Shown one piece after another: positions 18,780 through 29,323 of a stretch of 64,000 bases of DNA (the stretch's first letter is position 1; each line of letters starts with the position of its first letter). Source of the DNA: an uncultured Pelagibacteraceae bacterium (GTDB lineage: Bacteria; Pseudomonadota; Alphaproteobacteria; Pelagibacterales; Pelagibacteraceae). The translations under genes and the position numbers were made by a program. The notes beneath the pieces are model-generated. The model had not been told where the DNA came from. It ran no database searches and saw only the letters and a program-made list of their open reading frames with translations. The stretch is taken from positions 1-64,000 of the forward strand of contig CABXYJ010000004.1 of NCBI GenBank assembly GCA_902516345.1. Reading direction: 5' to 3'.

Positions 18780-20221
18780 TCAGTAATCTTATTTTTAAAA
18801 TTGATTTTTTCTTCCATAGCATAAGCTATATTTAGTATATTTTGTTCATCAAAAGCTTTGCCTATAATTTGTAAACCCAAAGGATAACCATTTGAGTCGT
18901 GTCCTGCAGGTATTGAGATGGCTGGAAGTCCAGCTAAGTTAACAGGAACAGTAAATATATCATTTAAATACATCGAGACTGGGTCGTTTGTTTTTTCACC
19001 TATTTTGAATGCTGAGCTCGGTGTTGAAGGAGTTAAAATTGCATCGACTTTCTTATATACATTATCAAAATCATTTTTAATAAGTTTCCTCACTTTTTGA
19101 GCTTTAAGATAATATGCATCATAATACCCAGAAGACAAAACGTAAGTTCCAATCATAATTCTTCTTTGAACTTCAGCTCCAAAACCTTCTGATCTTGTTT
19201 TTTCATACATATCAATTAAATTTTCTCCTTTAGCTCTAAATCCATACTTAACACCGTCATATCTTGCTAAGTTTGATGATGCCTCTGCTGGAGCAACGAT
19301 ATAATAGGTTGGTAAGGCATAACTTGTGTTTGGCAGAGAAATATCAATTGTTTCAGCACCACAATCTTTAATATACTGAATACCTTTTTTCCAAAGATCT
19401 TCAATTTCTTTTGGCATACCATCAACTCTATATTCTTTTGGTATTCCAATTTTTTTTCCTTTTATATTATTTGTAAGTTCTTTACTGAAATGATTTCTTT
19501 TAAAGTCTATTGAAGTAGAGTCTTTAGGATCGTAGGAACTAATCACTTCATGTAATAAAGCACAATCTTTAACATTTTGTGCCATAGGTCCTGCTTGATC
19601 CAATGATGAGGCAAAAGCAACTATCCCATATCTTGAACAACTTCCATAAGTAGGTTTTAATCCTACGATTCCAGTGAAAGAGGCTGGTTGTCTAATTGAT
19701 CCACCAGTATCAGTACCAATTGTAATAGGAGTCAATTGTCCAGCTACTGCTGAAGCTGAACCACCAGATGATCCACCTGGAACTAAATTTTTATCAATAG
19801 GATTTTGTACATTACCAAAAAAACTTGTTTCATTTGATGAACCCATTGCAAACTCATCACAGTTTAACTTGCCTAAAAGTATTGCACCTTCATTCCAAAT
19901 ATTTTCAGTTACGGTCGACTCATAAGTTGGTATAAAGTTATTCAAAATTTTACTACCAGCAGTTGTTTTAATATTTTTTGTACAAAATAAATCCTTAACT
20001 GCCATTGGAATACCAGGCAGTTTTAAATCTAAATTGGGTTTTTGATCAAATTTTTTTGCTTTATCAATGGCTGATGTAAAATCATTTGTAATATAGGTGT
20101 TCAATTCCTCAGATTTTTCAGATCTATCAATAAATGCTTTGGTTACATCTGTTGAAGAAAGTTTTTTATTTTTTATATTTTCAACTAATTCAGTAAGAGA
20201 TTGTTTTGTTATATCTGACAT
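18764..20221 (-). CDS. gatA: Asp/Glu-tRNA(Asn/Gln) amidotransferase subunit A
   Basis: ORF 485 aa; amidase signature [45 protein letters not shown]. Confidence 0.97.
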   Translation of the reverse strand: MSDITKQSLTELVENIKNKKLSSTDVTKAFIDRSEKSEELNTYITNDFTSAIDKAKKFDQKPNLDLKLPGIPMAVKDLFCTKNIKTTAGSKILNNFIPTYESTVTENIWNEGAILLGKLNCDEFAMGSSNETSFFGNVQNPIDKNLVPGGSSGGSASAVAGQLTPITIGTDTGGSIRQPASFTGIVGLKPTYGSCSRYGIVAFASSLDQAGPMAQNVKDCALLHEVISSYDPKDSTSIDFKRNHFSKELTNNIKGKKIGIPKEYRVDGMPKEIEDLWKKGIQYIKDCGAETIDISLPNTSYALPTYYIVAPAEASSNLARYDGVKYGFRAKGENLIDMYEKTRSEGFGAEVQRRIMIGTYVLSSGYYDAYYLKAQKVRKLIKNDFDNVYKKVDAILTPSTPSSAFKIGEKTNDPVSMYLNDIFTVPVNLAGLPAISIPAGHDSNGYPLGLQIIGKAFDEQNILNIAYAMEEKINFKNKITDWWIK

Positions 20222-20508
20222 TATTCAATCACCTTGGGTACTACAAAATAATCCTCATTATCCTGAGGAGAATTTTTAACAATTTGTTCTCTTATATTTT
20301 TACTTTTTACTTTATCAGATCTTAATTTTAAGGTTGTTTCAGCAATAGAAGTTAATGGTTCTACATTATCAGTTTTTAATTCATTAAGTTTTTCAATGAA
20401 ATCAAAAATAGAATTTAAATCACCAGCCAATTTTTCAGCTCTTTGCTCATCAACCGAAATTCTTGCTAATTTTGATATATGTTTTATTGTTTTAAGATCT
20501 ATGCTCAT
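20221..20508 (-). CDS. gatC: Asp/Glu-tRNA(Asn/Gln) amidotransferase subunit C
   Basis: ORF 95 aa; HISKLARISVDEQRAEKLAGDLNSIFDFIEKLNELKTDNVEP. Confidence 0.94.
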   Translation of the reverse strand: MSIDLKTIKHISKLARISVDEQRAEKLAGDLNSIFDFIEKLNELKTDNVEPLTSIAETTLKLRSDKVKSKNIREQIVKNSPQDNEDYFVVPKVIE

Positions 20509-20558
20509 ATGCTATTTAAATATGACGCAAAGTATCACTTAAGTTTAAAATATACAAT

Positions 20559-21014
20559 ATGATCACTTTAGAGGAATTCAAAAAGAAACGCTCAGATAAG
20601 TGTAGATTGATAGGTTTAGACCTCGGCTCTAAAAGAATTGGTGTGTCAATCTGTGATGAAAAACAACTAATAGCCACTCCGTTAAAAACAATAAATAGAA
20701 ATTCGCTTAAGGATCTTATTGATGAACTAAGATTAATTATTAATGAAAATAATATAAAAGGAATCATTGTTGGAAATCCTTTAAATATGGATGGATCCTC
20801 AGGTAGGTCAGCTCAATCAGTAAAAGATACAACAGAAAATATTGAAAAAAACTTAGACATTCCGATTTGTCTGTGGGATGAGAGACTTTCAACTGTTGGT
20901 GCTTTTAACCTATCCAGCCAATTAGATATTAATGTAAGTAAAAGAGAAAAAAAAATCGATGAAAACGCCGCTGCTTTTATATTACAAGGAGCTTTAGATT
21001 TTTTGAATAATTAA
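20559..21014 (+). CDS. ruvX: Putative Holliday junction resolvase / pre-16S rRNA nuclease YqgF
   Basis: ORF 151 aa; LIGLDLGSKRIGVSICD, WDERLSTVGAF, IDENAAAFILQGALD. Confidence 0.92.
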   Translation: MITLEEFKKKRSDKCRLIGLDLGSKRIGVSICDEKQLIATPLKTINRNSLKDLIDELRLIINENNIKGIIVGNPLNMDGSSGRSAQSVKDTTENIEKNLDIPICLWDERLSTVGAFNLSSQLDINVSKREKKIDENAAAFILQGALDFLNN

Positions 21015-21056
21015 TACTTGCTATTATAGAGGTTTATAGCTATAGAGTTGGTTTTA

Positions 21057-21998
21057 ATGGCAATTCCAACAAACAAAGCTATTAAAATAACTCAAAAACA
21101 CTTGTTAGGAATTCAAGATTTATCAATTAATGATGTTAACTTGATTTTAGATGAGGCAAATACATTTATAAAGGTCAATCAGGGTAAAAATAAAAAAGTT
21201 GATGTGTTGAGGGGTAAAACTCAAATTAACTTATTTTTTGAACCATCAACAAGAACTCAAAGTTCCTTTGAATTAGCTGGTAAAAGACTTGGTGCAGATG
21301 TCATGTCTATGAACATAAGTAACTCAGCAATTAAAAAAGGTGAAACATTAATTGATACTGCCATGACTTTAAATGCAATGCACCCAGATATAATCGTTAT
21401 TAGACATCAAGACTCTGGAGCTTGTAATTTGCTCTCTCAAAAAGTTAATTGTGCTGTCTTGAATGCTGGAGATGGGAGGAGAGAGCATCCTACTCAAGCT
21501 TTATTAGATGCACTAACAATTAAAACTCGTAAAAATAAAATTGAAGGTTTGAAAATTGCAATATGTGGAGACATACTTCATTCAAGAGTAGCTAGATCGA
21601 ATATTTATTTACTAAATATGTTAGGAGCTGAAGTAAATATAGTTGCTCCAACAAATTTAACGCCAAGAGAAATTGAAAAATTTGGAGTTAATACTTTCAC
21701 TGATATGAGAAAAGGATTGAAAGATTGCGATATAGTTATGATGTTAAGATTACAAAATGAAAGAATGACTAGTTCTTATCTTTCGTCCAATAGAGAATAT
21801 TATGAATATTACGGGTTAACAACTGATAAACTAGAATATGCTAAACCTGACGCATTAATTATGCATCCCGGTCCAATGAATAGAGGTATAGAGATAGATA
21901 CAATATTAGCTGATGATATAAACAAAAGTGTAATTAAAGAGCAAGTAGAACTTGGAGTGGCGGTTAGAATGGCATGTTTGAAAATATTTTGCAAATAA
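21057..21998 (+). CDS. pyrB: Aspartate carbamoyltransferase catalytic subunit
   Basis: ORF from 21048 (TTG) or ATG 21057; [51 protein letters not shown]. Confidence 0.95.
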   Translation: MAIPTNKAIKITQKHLLGIQDLSINDVNLILDEANTFIKVNQGKNKKVDVLRGKTQINLFFEPSTRTQSSFELAGKRLGADVMSMNISNSAIKKGETLIDTAMTLNAMHPDIIVIRHQDSGACNLLSQKVNCAVLNAGDGRREHPTQALLDALTIKTRKNKIEGLKIAICGDILHSRVARSNIYLLNMLGAEVNIVAPTNLTPREIEKFGVNTFTDMRKGLKDCDIVMMLRLQNERMTSSYLSSNREYYEYYGLTTDKLEYAKPDALIMHPGPMNRGIEIDTILADDINKSVIKEQVELGVAVRMACLKIFCK

Positions 21999-23285
21999 AT
22001 GAAAAAACAATATTTTATAAATGCAAACATAGTTGATCCTCATAACTCAATAAATGAGAAAGGAGGTTTAATTATAAGTGAAGATGGTAAGATTGAAGCT
22101 ATTGGAAAAAAAGTTAACACAAACAACATTCCAAGTAGAGAGAAACCAATTGATTTAAAAGAAAAATATATTTTTCCTGGTTTAGTTGATATGAGAGTAT
22201 TCGTAGGCGAACCTGGTTACGAATATAAAGAAAATTTCAGAACTCTAAGTGATGCAGCCTTATCAGGAGGAGTTACTTCAGTTGTAACAATGCCGAATAC
22301 AGATCCAGTAATAGATAATGTATCTATAGTAGATTTTTTGAAAAGAAGAGGAAGAGATAAGTCAAAAATTAATATATTTCCATGTGCCTCTCTTACAAAA
22401 AACGTTGAAGGAAGGAACATGATAGAGTTTGGACTTTTACAAAGTAAAGGAATAATAGCTTTTACAGATGGTGTAAAAACAATTCAAAATCCAAGATTAA
22501 TGTCACGAATAATGAACTCTGCTGGTGATCTTGGGTGTTTAATTATGCAACATGCTGAAGATTATGAGCTTGCAAAAAATGGAATGATAAATTCTGGAAT
22601 AATTGCATCTAAATTAGGGTTATCAGGCATACCAGAAATTGCCGAGAGAATTTCGATTGAAAGAGACCTAACATTACTTGAAAAAGTAAAATGTAGATAC
22701 CACATTTCACAATTATCATCACAAAAATCAGTTGAGGTAATAAAATATAGAAAAGAAATTGTTAAATTTACCTCAGGTGTTTCTATAAATAATCTATCTT
22801 TAAATGAAAATGATATCGGTGATTTTAAAACCTTTTTAAAACTATCTCCTCCATTAAGAAGAGAGGAAGACAGATTAGCTCTGGTCCAAGGTTTAAAAGA
22901 TGGTTTGATTGATGTAATTGTTTCAGATCATAAGCCTGAAGATGAGGAATCTAAAAGATTAACATTTGCACAAGCTGCTACAGGTGCTTCTGGTATAGAA
23001 ACTTTATTATCATTGGCTTTAGAACTATACCATAACGATTCACTTAAACTTGAAACTATTATAAAAGCCCTCACCTCTAATCCAGCAAAAATATTAAAAA
23101 TAGATAAAGGTAATTTATCTATTGGAAATGATGCTGACTTATGTATTGTTGATATTAATAAACCGTGGATTGTAAAAAAAGATAAATTAGTCTCTAAGTC
23201 AAAAAATACTTCAATCGAAAACAAAAAACTTCAAGGAAAAGTAATAAATACATTTGTAAAAGGCAAAGAATTATTTAGGCTTTAA
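21999..23285 (+). CDS. Dihydroorotase-like protein, probably catalytically inactive PyrC' partner of PyrB
   Basis: ORF 428 aa directly after pyrB; amidohydrolase fold, but the usual DxHxH metal motif reads DMRVF (FPGLVDMRVFVGEPGYEYKE). Confidence 0.88.
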   Translation: MKKQYFINANIVDPHNSINEKGGLIISEDGKIEAIGKKVNTNNIPSREKPIDLKEKYIFPGLVDMRVFVGEPGYEYKENFRTLSDAALSGGVTSVVTMPNTDPVIDNVSIVDFLKRRGRDKSKINIFPCASLTKNVEGRNMIEFGLLQSKGIIAFTDGVKTIQNPRLMSRIMNSAGDLGCLIMQHAEDYELAKNGMINSGIIASKLGLSGIPEIAERISIERDLTLLEKVKCRYHISQLSSQKSVEVIKYRKEIVKFTSGVSINNLSLNENDIGDFKTFLKLSPPLRREEDRLALVQGLKDGLIDVIVSDHKPEDEESKRLTFAQAATGASGIETLLSLALELYHNDSLKLETIIKALTSNPAKILKIDKGNLSIGNDADLCIVDINKPWIVKKDKLVSKSKNTSIENKKLQGKVINTFVKGKELFRL

Positions 23286-23289
23286 TAAT

Positions 23290-23868
23290 ATGGATATTTT
23301 TTTTATTGCTTTAACTTGTTATTTGATTGGATCAATACCGTTTGGATTTATACTAACTAAAATATTTTTGAAAAAGGATGTCAGAGAAATTGGTTCCGGT
23401 AACATTGGCGCGACTAATGTTTTAAGAACTGGAAATAAAACAGTTGGCTATTTGACATTAATTTTAGATATTCTGAAGGCGGTGATACCAATCATATACA
23501 TTAAGTTTTTTTTCCAAGATTTTATATATATTTCTGCTTTATGTGTATTCTTAGGTCATGTATTTCCTCTTTGGTTAAAGTTCAAAGGAGGAAAAGGTGT
23601 TGCTACTTTCGTTGGAATCTTATTTGCTATAGATATTTATCTTGGAGTAGTCTTTACCATTTCATGGTTTATAACATTTTTTATTTCTAAATACTCTTCT
23701 CTTTCATCTTTAGTAGGTGCAGCTTCTATACCAATTTATTTACTAATTCTAAATCAATTTGATCAGGTAATTTTTTTTATAATAATGTTTGTCTTAATAT
23801 TTTTTACCCATAGAGAAAATATTAAAAGGTTGAAAAATAAAGAGGAAAATAAGACTAAGATTTATTAA
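23290..23868 (+). CDS. plsY: Glycerol-3-phosphate acyltransferase
   Basis: ORF 192 aa; YLIGSIPFGFILTKIF, REIGSGNIGATNVLRTG, HVFPLWLKFKGGKGVAT. Confidence 0.95.
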   Translation: MDIFFIALTCYLIGSIPFGFILTKIFLKKDVREIGSGNIGATNVLRTGNKTVGYLTLILDILKAVIPIIYIKFFFQDFIYISALCVFLGHVFPLWLKFKGGKGVATFVGILFAIDIYLGVVFTISWFITFFISKYSSLSSLVGAASIPIYLLILNQFDQVIFFIIMFVLIFFTHRENIKRLKNKEENKTKIY

Positions 23869-23904
23869 TTTGACTATCTAGGTCTTTTGAGTAGTTTGTA
23901 GATT

Positions 23905-26484
23905 ATGAATTTGGTCATTGTTGAAAGTCCTGCTAAAGCTAAGACTATTAACAAGTATCTAGGTGATGATTATAAAGTTTTAGCAAGTTATGGTCATATA
24001 AGAGACTTACCTTCTAAAAATGGTTCTGTTGATCCTGATCAAGATTTTAAAATGGAATGGGAAGTTGACAACTTTTCAAAAAAATATCTTAAAGAAATTA
24101 CAGATGCTGCTAAAAACTCTACTAAAATAATATTGGCTACTGACCCTGATCGTGAAGGTGAAGCAATAGCTTGGCACGTAAAAGAGTATTTAAATGAAAA
24201 AAAACTTTTGAAAGATAAAGAAATTGAGCGTGTTGTGTTTAATGAAATAACAAAAAAAGCTGTAATACATGGAATAGAGAACCCTAGACAGATTGAACCA
24301 CTACTGGTTGATGCGTATATGGCTCGAAGGGCACTAGATTATTTAGTTGGTTTTAATATTTCACCAATACTTTGGACTAAACTACCAGGCTCTAAATCAG
24401 CAGGAAGAGTCCAATCAGTGGCTTTAAAATTAATTACAGAAAGAGAGCACGAAATAGAGTCTTTTAAACCAGAAGAATTTTGGACCTTAAATATTAAATT
24501 TGCCGACAATAAAAATCAAAATATTACTGCCAGTATAAGTCAACTAGATAACAACAAGATTGAAAAATTCTCATTTAAAAACAAAGATGAAATAAATAAA
24601 GCTATATCAAGTATTAACAAAAAAAAATTTAGTATTGTTGATATTTCAAGCAAGGTGATAAATCGTAATCCTTCTGGGCCTTTCACTACATCTACTCTAC
24701 AACAAACTGCTTCAAGTAGATTAGGTTTTGGTGCATCTAGAACAATGCAAATCGCCCAAAAACTATATCAAGGAATAGAGATAGAAGGTGAAACTATTGG
24801 ATTGATCACTTACATGAGAACTGATGGAACCAACTTATCCAAAGATGCAGTAATGTCTTTCAGAAATTATATCCAAGAAGAAATTGGTAATGAATATTTA
24901 CCAAAAGATCCTTTAAACTACTCTGGTAAAAAAGCAAAAAATGCTCAGGAGGCACACGAGGCAATAAGACCTACAGATATTATTAGAACTCCTCTAAGTG
25001 TTAAAAAATATCTAAGTACAGATCAAAATAAACTATATGACCTCATTTGGAGCAGGGCTTTGTCTTCTCAAATGCATTCTGCCAAGTTTGATAGAAATAC
25101 TATTACTATAACTTCCGATGCAAATGATACAGTTTGTAAAGCTAGTGGTTCAGTTCTAAAATTTGATGGTTTTTTAAAGGTTTATAATAACCAAAATAAG
25201 GATGATGATGAAAGTATTTTACCAGCTATGTCTAAAGGACCTATTAATATTGAAGCATTGTTGGATGAACAACATTATACACAACCACCACCAAGATACT
25301 CTGAGGCCAGTTTAGTTAAAAAACTTGAAGAATTAGGTATTGGAAGACCATCTACTTATGCAAGCATTATATCTACAATTGCCAATAGAGGATATGCTGA
25401 AATACTTAATAAACGTTTTTTTCCCACAGATAGAGGTAAATTAATTTCAGCTTTTTTAGAAAAATTATTTTCAAAATATGTAGATTATAATTTTACAGCT
25501 GGACTGGAAGATCAATTGGATGAGATAACCACTGGAAAAGAAAGTTGGATAAAAGTATTAGAACTTTTTTGGAAAGATTTTAATAACAATGTTTCAGAAG
25601 TTAAAGAAAAAAGAACTAGAGAAGTTTTAGATTTACTAAATGAAAGTTTAGGAAGTTTGGTTTTTGATAAAGATAAAGAGGGAAATATTTTAAGAAAATG
25701 TCAATTATGTAATAATGGAACTCTTAGTTTAAAAAATAGTTTTAGAGGTGGTGCTTTCATAGGTTGTTCAAATTATCCAGAATGTAAATTTACAAGGCCA
25801 TTATCTAAGGCGAAAGCAGCTGCACAAGCACAATTAGCCGAACCAAAATTAATTGGAAAACATGAGAACGGTAATGATATATATTTAAAAAATGGAAGAT
25901 TTGGCCCATATCTTCAGTATGAAAAAATACTAAAAGAAATTGAAAATGAAAAAACGACTAAGAAAAAGAAAAAAATTAAAAAAAATAAATTAGAAGTTAA
26001 TGAGCTATTAAAAAATGTTTCAATACCCAAAGGTTTAGAATTGGAAAATATTGATTTAGAAAAAGCTAAATTCCTTTGTTCGTTGCCAAAGTCTTTAGGA
26101 ATAAATCCTAATAATCAAAAAGAAATTACATTAAATACAGGTAGATTTGGTCCTTATCTAAAATGTGAAAATAAATCTGCAAGAATTGAAAATATAGAAG
26201 AGATTTTTTCAATAGGTTTAAATCGAGCAATAACTCTTATAGCTGAGGCAAAACCAGGTAGAATTTCTTCATCTATAATTAAAGATTTAGGAGAGCATCC
26301 TGAAGATAAAAAACCTGTAAGAATAATGAAAGGACAATATGGTCCTTACATCAAATACAAATCATTAAATGCTACAATTCCTGAGGAAAAAGACCCAACA
26401 GATTTAAATATGGAAGATGCATTAATATTGATTGAGAAAAGAAAAGAGTACGATAAAAGTAAAAAAAATAAAAAAAGGAGATAA
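23905..26484 (+). CDS. topA: DNA topoisomerase I
   Basis: ORF 859 aa; MNLVIVESPAKAKTINKYLG, DPDREGEAIAWHV, GLITYMRTDGT; one CxxC zinc finger and three GR(F/Y)GPY C-terminal repeats. Confidence 0.97.
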   Translation: MNLVIVESPAKAKTINKYLGDDYKVLASYGHIRDLPSKNGSVDPDQDFKMEWEVDNFSKKYLKEITDAAKNSTKIILATDPDREGEAIAWHVKEYLNEKKLLKDKEIERVVFNEITKKAVIHGIENPRQIEPLLVDAYMARRALDYLVGFNISPILWTKLPGSKSAGRVQSVALKLITEREHEIESFKPEEFWTLNIKFADNKNQNITASISQLDNNKIEKFSFKNKDEINKAISSINKKKFSIVDISSKVINRNPSGPFTTSTLQQTASSRLGFGASRTMQIAQKLYQGIEIEGETIGLITYMRTDGTNLSKDAVMSFRNYIQEEIGNEYLPKDPLNYSGKKAKNAQEAHEAIRPTDIIRTPLSVKKYLSTDQNKLYDLIWSRALSSQMHSAKFDRNTITITSDANDTVCKASGSVLKFDGFLKVYNNQNKDDDESILPAMSKGPINIEALLDEQHYTQPPPRYSEASLVKKLEELGIGRPSTYASIISTIANRGYAEILNKRFFPTDRGKLISAFLEKLFSKYVDYNFTAGLEDQLDEITTGKESWIKVLELFWKDFNNNVSEVKEKRTREVLDLLNESLGSLVFDKDKEGNILRKCQLCNNGTLSLKNSFRGGAFIGCSNYPECKFTRPLSKAKAAAQAQLAEPKLIGKHENGNDIYLKNGRFGPYLQYEKILKEIENEKTTKKKKKIKKNKLEVNELLKNVSIPKGLELENIDLEKAKFLCSLPKSLGINPNNQKEITLNTGRFGPYLKCENKSARIENIEEIFSIGLNRAITLIAEAKPGRISSSIIKDLGEHPEDKKPVRIMKGQYGPYIKYKSLNATIPEEKDPTDLNMEDALILIEKRKEYDKSKKNKKRR

Positions 26485-26485
26485 A

Positions 26486-26713
26486 ATGATAAGAAAATTT
26501 ATTATAACTTCAATAATATTACTGTTTTCTAATAGTCCAATATTAGCTGATGTAGTGGATTGTAACAAATTTAGTAAATTATCTAAAGATTATCTTAAGT
26601 GTCAAAAAGACAACCTTAAACAAAAAAGTGATGACTCAGGCTTAACCGGTACTGTAAAAAATTTTAAGTCAAGTAAAACATTATCTGAATTTTTTAAAAA
26701 AAATAAAAAATAA
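26486..26713 (+). CDS. Small secreted protein of unknown function (75 aa)
   Basis: ATG 26486 preceded by AAAAGGAGA; MIRKFIITSIILLFSNSPILA signal-like N-terminus, then DVVDCNKFSKLSKDYLKCQKDNLKQ... with two cysteines. Confidence 0.75.
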   Translation: MIRKFIITSIILLFSNSPILADVVDCNKFSKLSKDYLKCQKDNLKQKSDDSGLTGTVKNFKSSKTLSEFFKKNKK

Positions 26714-26715
26714 TA

Positions 26716-27177
26716 ATGAATTTTGAGGAAAAAATTAATGAACTTAAAATTTCACTTCCAGAAGCTAAGGCACCTGTTGGTTCTTATATAGCAACGAAAA
26801 TCATTGGTAAATTACTTTACATATCTGGACAAATCTCAATTTCATCTTCAGGCGAATTGATCAAAGGTAAGGTTGGTAAAGATATATCTACCGAGGAAGC
26901 CTATAACGCGGCAAAGAGATGTGGTTTAAGCATAGTTTCTCAAGTAAAAAAAGCATGTGAAGGAGATTTATCTAAAGTCAAATCATGCATAAAATTAACA
27001 GGTTTCGTAAACTCAACTGATGACTTTATTGATCAGCCAAAAGTTATTAATGGAGCATCAGATCTTATAGCCTCAATATTTGGCGAGGCAGGTATGCATA
27101 CAAGAGCTGCAGTAAGTTCTAATAGTTTACCTCTTGGAGTTGCTGTTGAGGTTGATGCAATTTTCGAATTAAAATAA
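26716..27177 (+). CDS. RidA/YjgF-YER057c-UK114 family protein
   Basis: ORF 153 aa; PEAKAPVGSYIATKIIGKLLYISGQISISSSGELIKGKVGKDIS. Confidence 0.9.
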   Translation: MNFEEKINELKISLPEAKAPVGSYIATKIIGKLLYISGQISISSSGELIKGKVGKDISTEEAYNAAKRCGLSIVSQVKKACEGDLSKVKSCIKLTGFVNSTDDFIDQPKVINGASDLIASIFGEAGMHTRAAVSSNSLPLGVAVEVDAIFELK

Positions 27178-27178
27178 A

Positions 27179-28477
27179 TTATCTACCAATACCAAAATAT
27201 TTGATTTTATCTTGCCTCATTTTAATAGGAGAATAAATATTTCTGAGATCATAAATCACAAAATTTTTATTTTTTACTAGTCTTTTAAAATTCAAAAATT
27301 TAAATTCATTCCACTCTGTATGGATAATAATCAAATCTGTTTTAAGGCATGCTGAAGATAAATCTTTACAAAATTTGACATTAGTAAATTTATCAAACTC
27401 TTTTTTTTTACCCGTTGGATCGTAATATCTAATTTTTGCGCCTTTTTTATGTAATCTAGGTATCATTAATAAACTTGATGCCTCTCTCATATCATCTGTA
27501 TTAGGTTTAAAAGTAACCCCTAAAAAAGTAATATTCTTATTTTTAACCTTATTATTTAAAATTTTATACACTCTATTTGCTAAAATTTTTTTTCTATTTT
27601 CATTCGATCTAATAACTGTTTTTATTATGGGAAGATCCGTTTTAAAACTTTTTGCAACATCAACTAAAGCTTTTGTGTCTTTAGGAAAACAAGAGCCACC
27701 ATAAGCAGGTCCTGCTCTTAAAAATCTATCTCCAATTCTTTGATCTAGCCCCATACCAAAAGAAATATCTTTTATATCTACACCACTTTTTTCACACAAA
27801 TTTGCAATTTCATTAATATATGAAATCTTTGTTGCTAAAAAAGCATTTGAAGCGTATTTGACTAACTCAGCACCTTTTCTTGAAGTATTAAAATATCTGC
27901 TTTTTTTTTTTATAATTGGTAGATATAAAGACTTCATAATTCTATTTGCTTTTTGACTATTTGTACCTACAACTACCCTATCAGGATATATAAAATCTCT
28001 AATAGCCTCTCCTTCTTTTAAGAATTCAGGATTTGATACAACATCAACAATTTTCTTTGTTCTTATTGGATTTAGAATTTTTTCAACCTTATCACCTGTT
28101 GAAACAGGGACAGTTGATTTGGTTACTACAATTTTATACTTTTTGATGTATTTTCTCAATTTCTTAGCAACTTGAAAAACATACTTCAAGTCTGCTGAAT
28201 TACTTTTTTTTTTAGTTGGAGTACCAACACAAATAAAAATTATATCAGCTTTATTAACAGCAAGTTTCAGATCTGAAGTAAAGAATAGTCTCTTTTGTTT
28301 CACATTTCTCTTTAATATTTCATCAAGACCAGGCTCATGAATTGGTATTTTTCCTTGTTTCAACAAATTAATTTTTTCTTTGTTGTTATCAACACAATGG
28401 ACAATATTTCCTAAATCAGAAAAACATACTCCTGATACAAGACCAACGTATCCTGTTCCAATCATACAAAGTCTCAT
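27179..28477 (-). CDS. UDP-glucose 6-dehydrogenase
   Basis: ORF to 28528; start placed at ATG 28477 (MRLCMIGTGYVGLVSGVCFSDLG), ATGA overlap with galU; GPAYGGSCFPKDTKAL catalytic Cys motif. Confidence 0.93.
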   Translation of the reverse strand: MRLCMIGTGYVGLVSGVCFSDLGNIVHCVDNNKEKINLLKQGKIPIHEPGLDEILKRNVKQKRLFFTSDLKLAVNKADIIFICVGTPTKKKSNSADLKYVFQVAKKLRKYIKKYKIVVTKSTVPVSTGDKVEKILNPIRTKKIVDVVSNPEFLKEGEAIRDFIYPDRVVVGTNSQKANRIMKSLYLPIIKKKSRYFNTSRKGAELVKYASNAFLATKISYINEIANLCEKSGVDIKDISFGMGLDQRIGDRFLRAGPAYGGSCFPKDTKALVDVAKSFKTDLPIIKTVIRSNENRKKILANRVYKILNNKVKNKNITFLGVTFKPNTDDMREASSLLMIPRLHKKGAKIRYYDPTGKKKEFDKFTNVKFCKDLSSACLKTDLIIIHTEWNEFKFLNFKRLVKNKNFVIYDLRNIYSPIKMRQDKIKYFGIGR

Positions 28478-29289
28478 ATTTTTGAAATCTCTTTTGACGA
28501 ATTGATATAACCTTGCATTGTTCCACAATCCAAATATTTACCTTTAAAATTATGACCTATAAATTTATTTCCCTCAATTATTAATCTTCGTATTGCATCT
28601 GTAATATGTATTTCACCCCCTTTACCTTTTGGTTGGTTCTTTAATTTTTTAAAGACTTCTTTAGGTAATATATATCTTCCAATCACTGCATTGTTTGAGG
28701 GAGCACTTTTAATTTCAGGTTTTTCAATAACATCCTTTATATAAAAATTATGAATGTTAATATGATTTTTTTTTGAAAATATCCCCCATCTATTAACAGT
28801 TTTTTTATCTACTTTCATACTAGCCATTACAGAACATTTTTTTTTTTTATGAATAGAAATCATATCTTTTGAACAATTTTTTTTAATTATCAAATCATCT
28901 GGTAGAAGCATTAAAAAAAAATTACTTTTTATAAATTTTTGAGTCTTTAAAACTGCATCGCCAGTACCTAATGGTTTATTTTGATAAACAAATTTAACCA
29001 TTTTTTTATATTTAAGAATTTTTTTATATTCACTTATTATTCTAGGATCTTTCTTTTTTTTTATTATGTTTTTATAAAAATTATCTTTATAGAAATAATC
29101 CTTTATAATTTTTTTTTTATTGGAAATTATAAAAATTACTTCTTTAATCCCCGCTTCGATACACTCATCCAGTATATACTCAATCCCAGGTCTTCCGTTC
29201 ATTGGTAATAGTTCTTTTGGAAAAACACTTGTTAGAGGAAGTAATCTTGTTCCTAGACCAGCCAATGGAATAATTGCTTGTTTAATCAT
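28474..29289 (-). CDS. galU: UTP-glucose-1-phosphate uridylyltransferase
   Basis: ORF 271 aa; AIIPLAGLGTRLLPLTSVFPKELLPMNGRPGIEYILDE. Confidence 0.93.
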   Translation of the reverse strand: MIKQAIIPLAGLGTRLLPLTSVFPKELLPMNGRPGIEYILDECIEAGIKEVIFIISNKKKIIKDYFYKDNFYKNIIKKKKDPRIISEYKKILKYKKMVKFVYQNKPLGTGDAVLKTQKFIKSNFFLMLLPDDLIIKKNCSKDMISIHKKKKCSVMASMKVDKKTVNRWGIFSKKNHINIHNFYIKDVIEKPEIKSAPSNNAVIGRYILPKEVFKKLKNQPKGKGGEIHITDAIRRLIIEGNKFIGHNFKGKYLDCGTMQGYINSSKEISKI

Positions 29290-29323
29290 TTAAATGTTTT
29301 ACTTATTAAAATGTTTTATACAA

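Noticed and set aside
26432-26485. 18-residue N-terminal extension of the small ORF after topA
   Set aside because: Lies within topA coding in another frame; strong SD and signal peptide support ATG 26486.
28478-28528. 17-residue N-terminal extension of the ugd ORF
   Set aside because: Rossmann start MRLCMIGTGYVG at 28477 gives a standard ATGA overlap with galU.
27179-29289. Polysaccharide biosynthesis island around ugd-galU
   Set aside because: Only the two nucleotide-sugar genes are present; neighbours are unrelated core genes.
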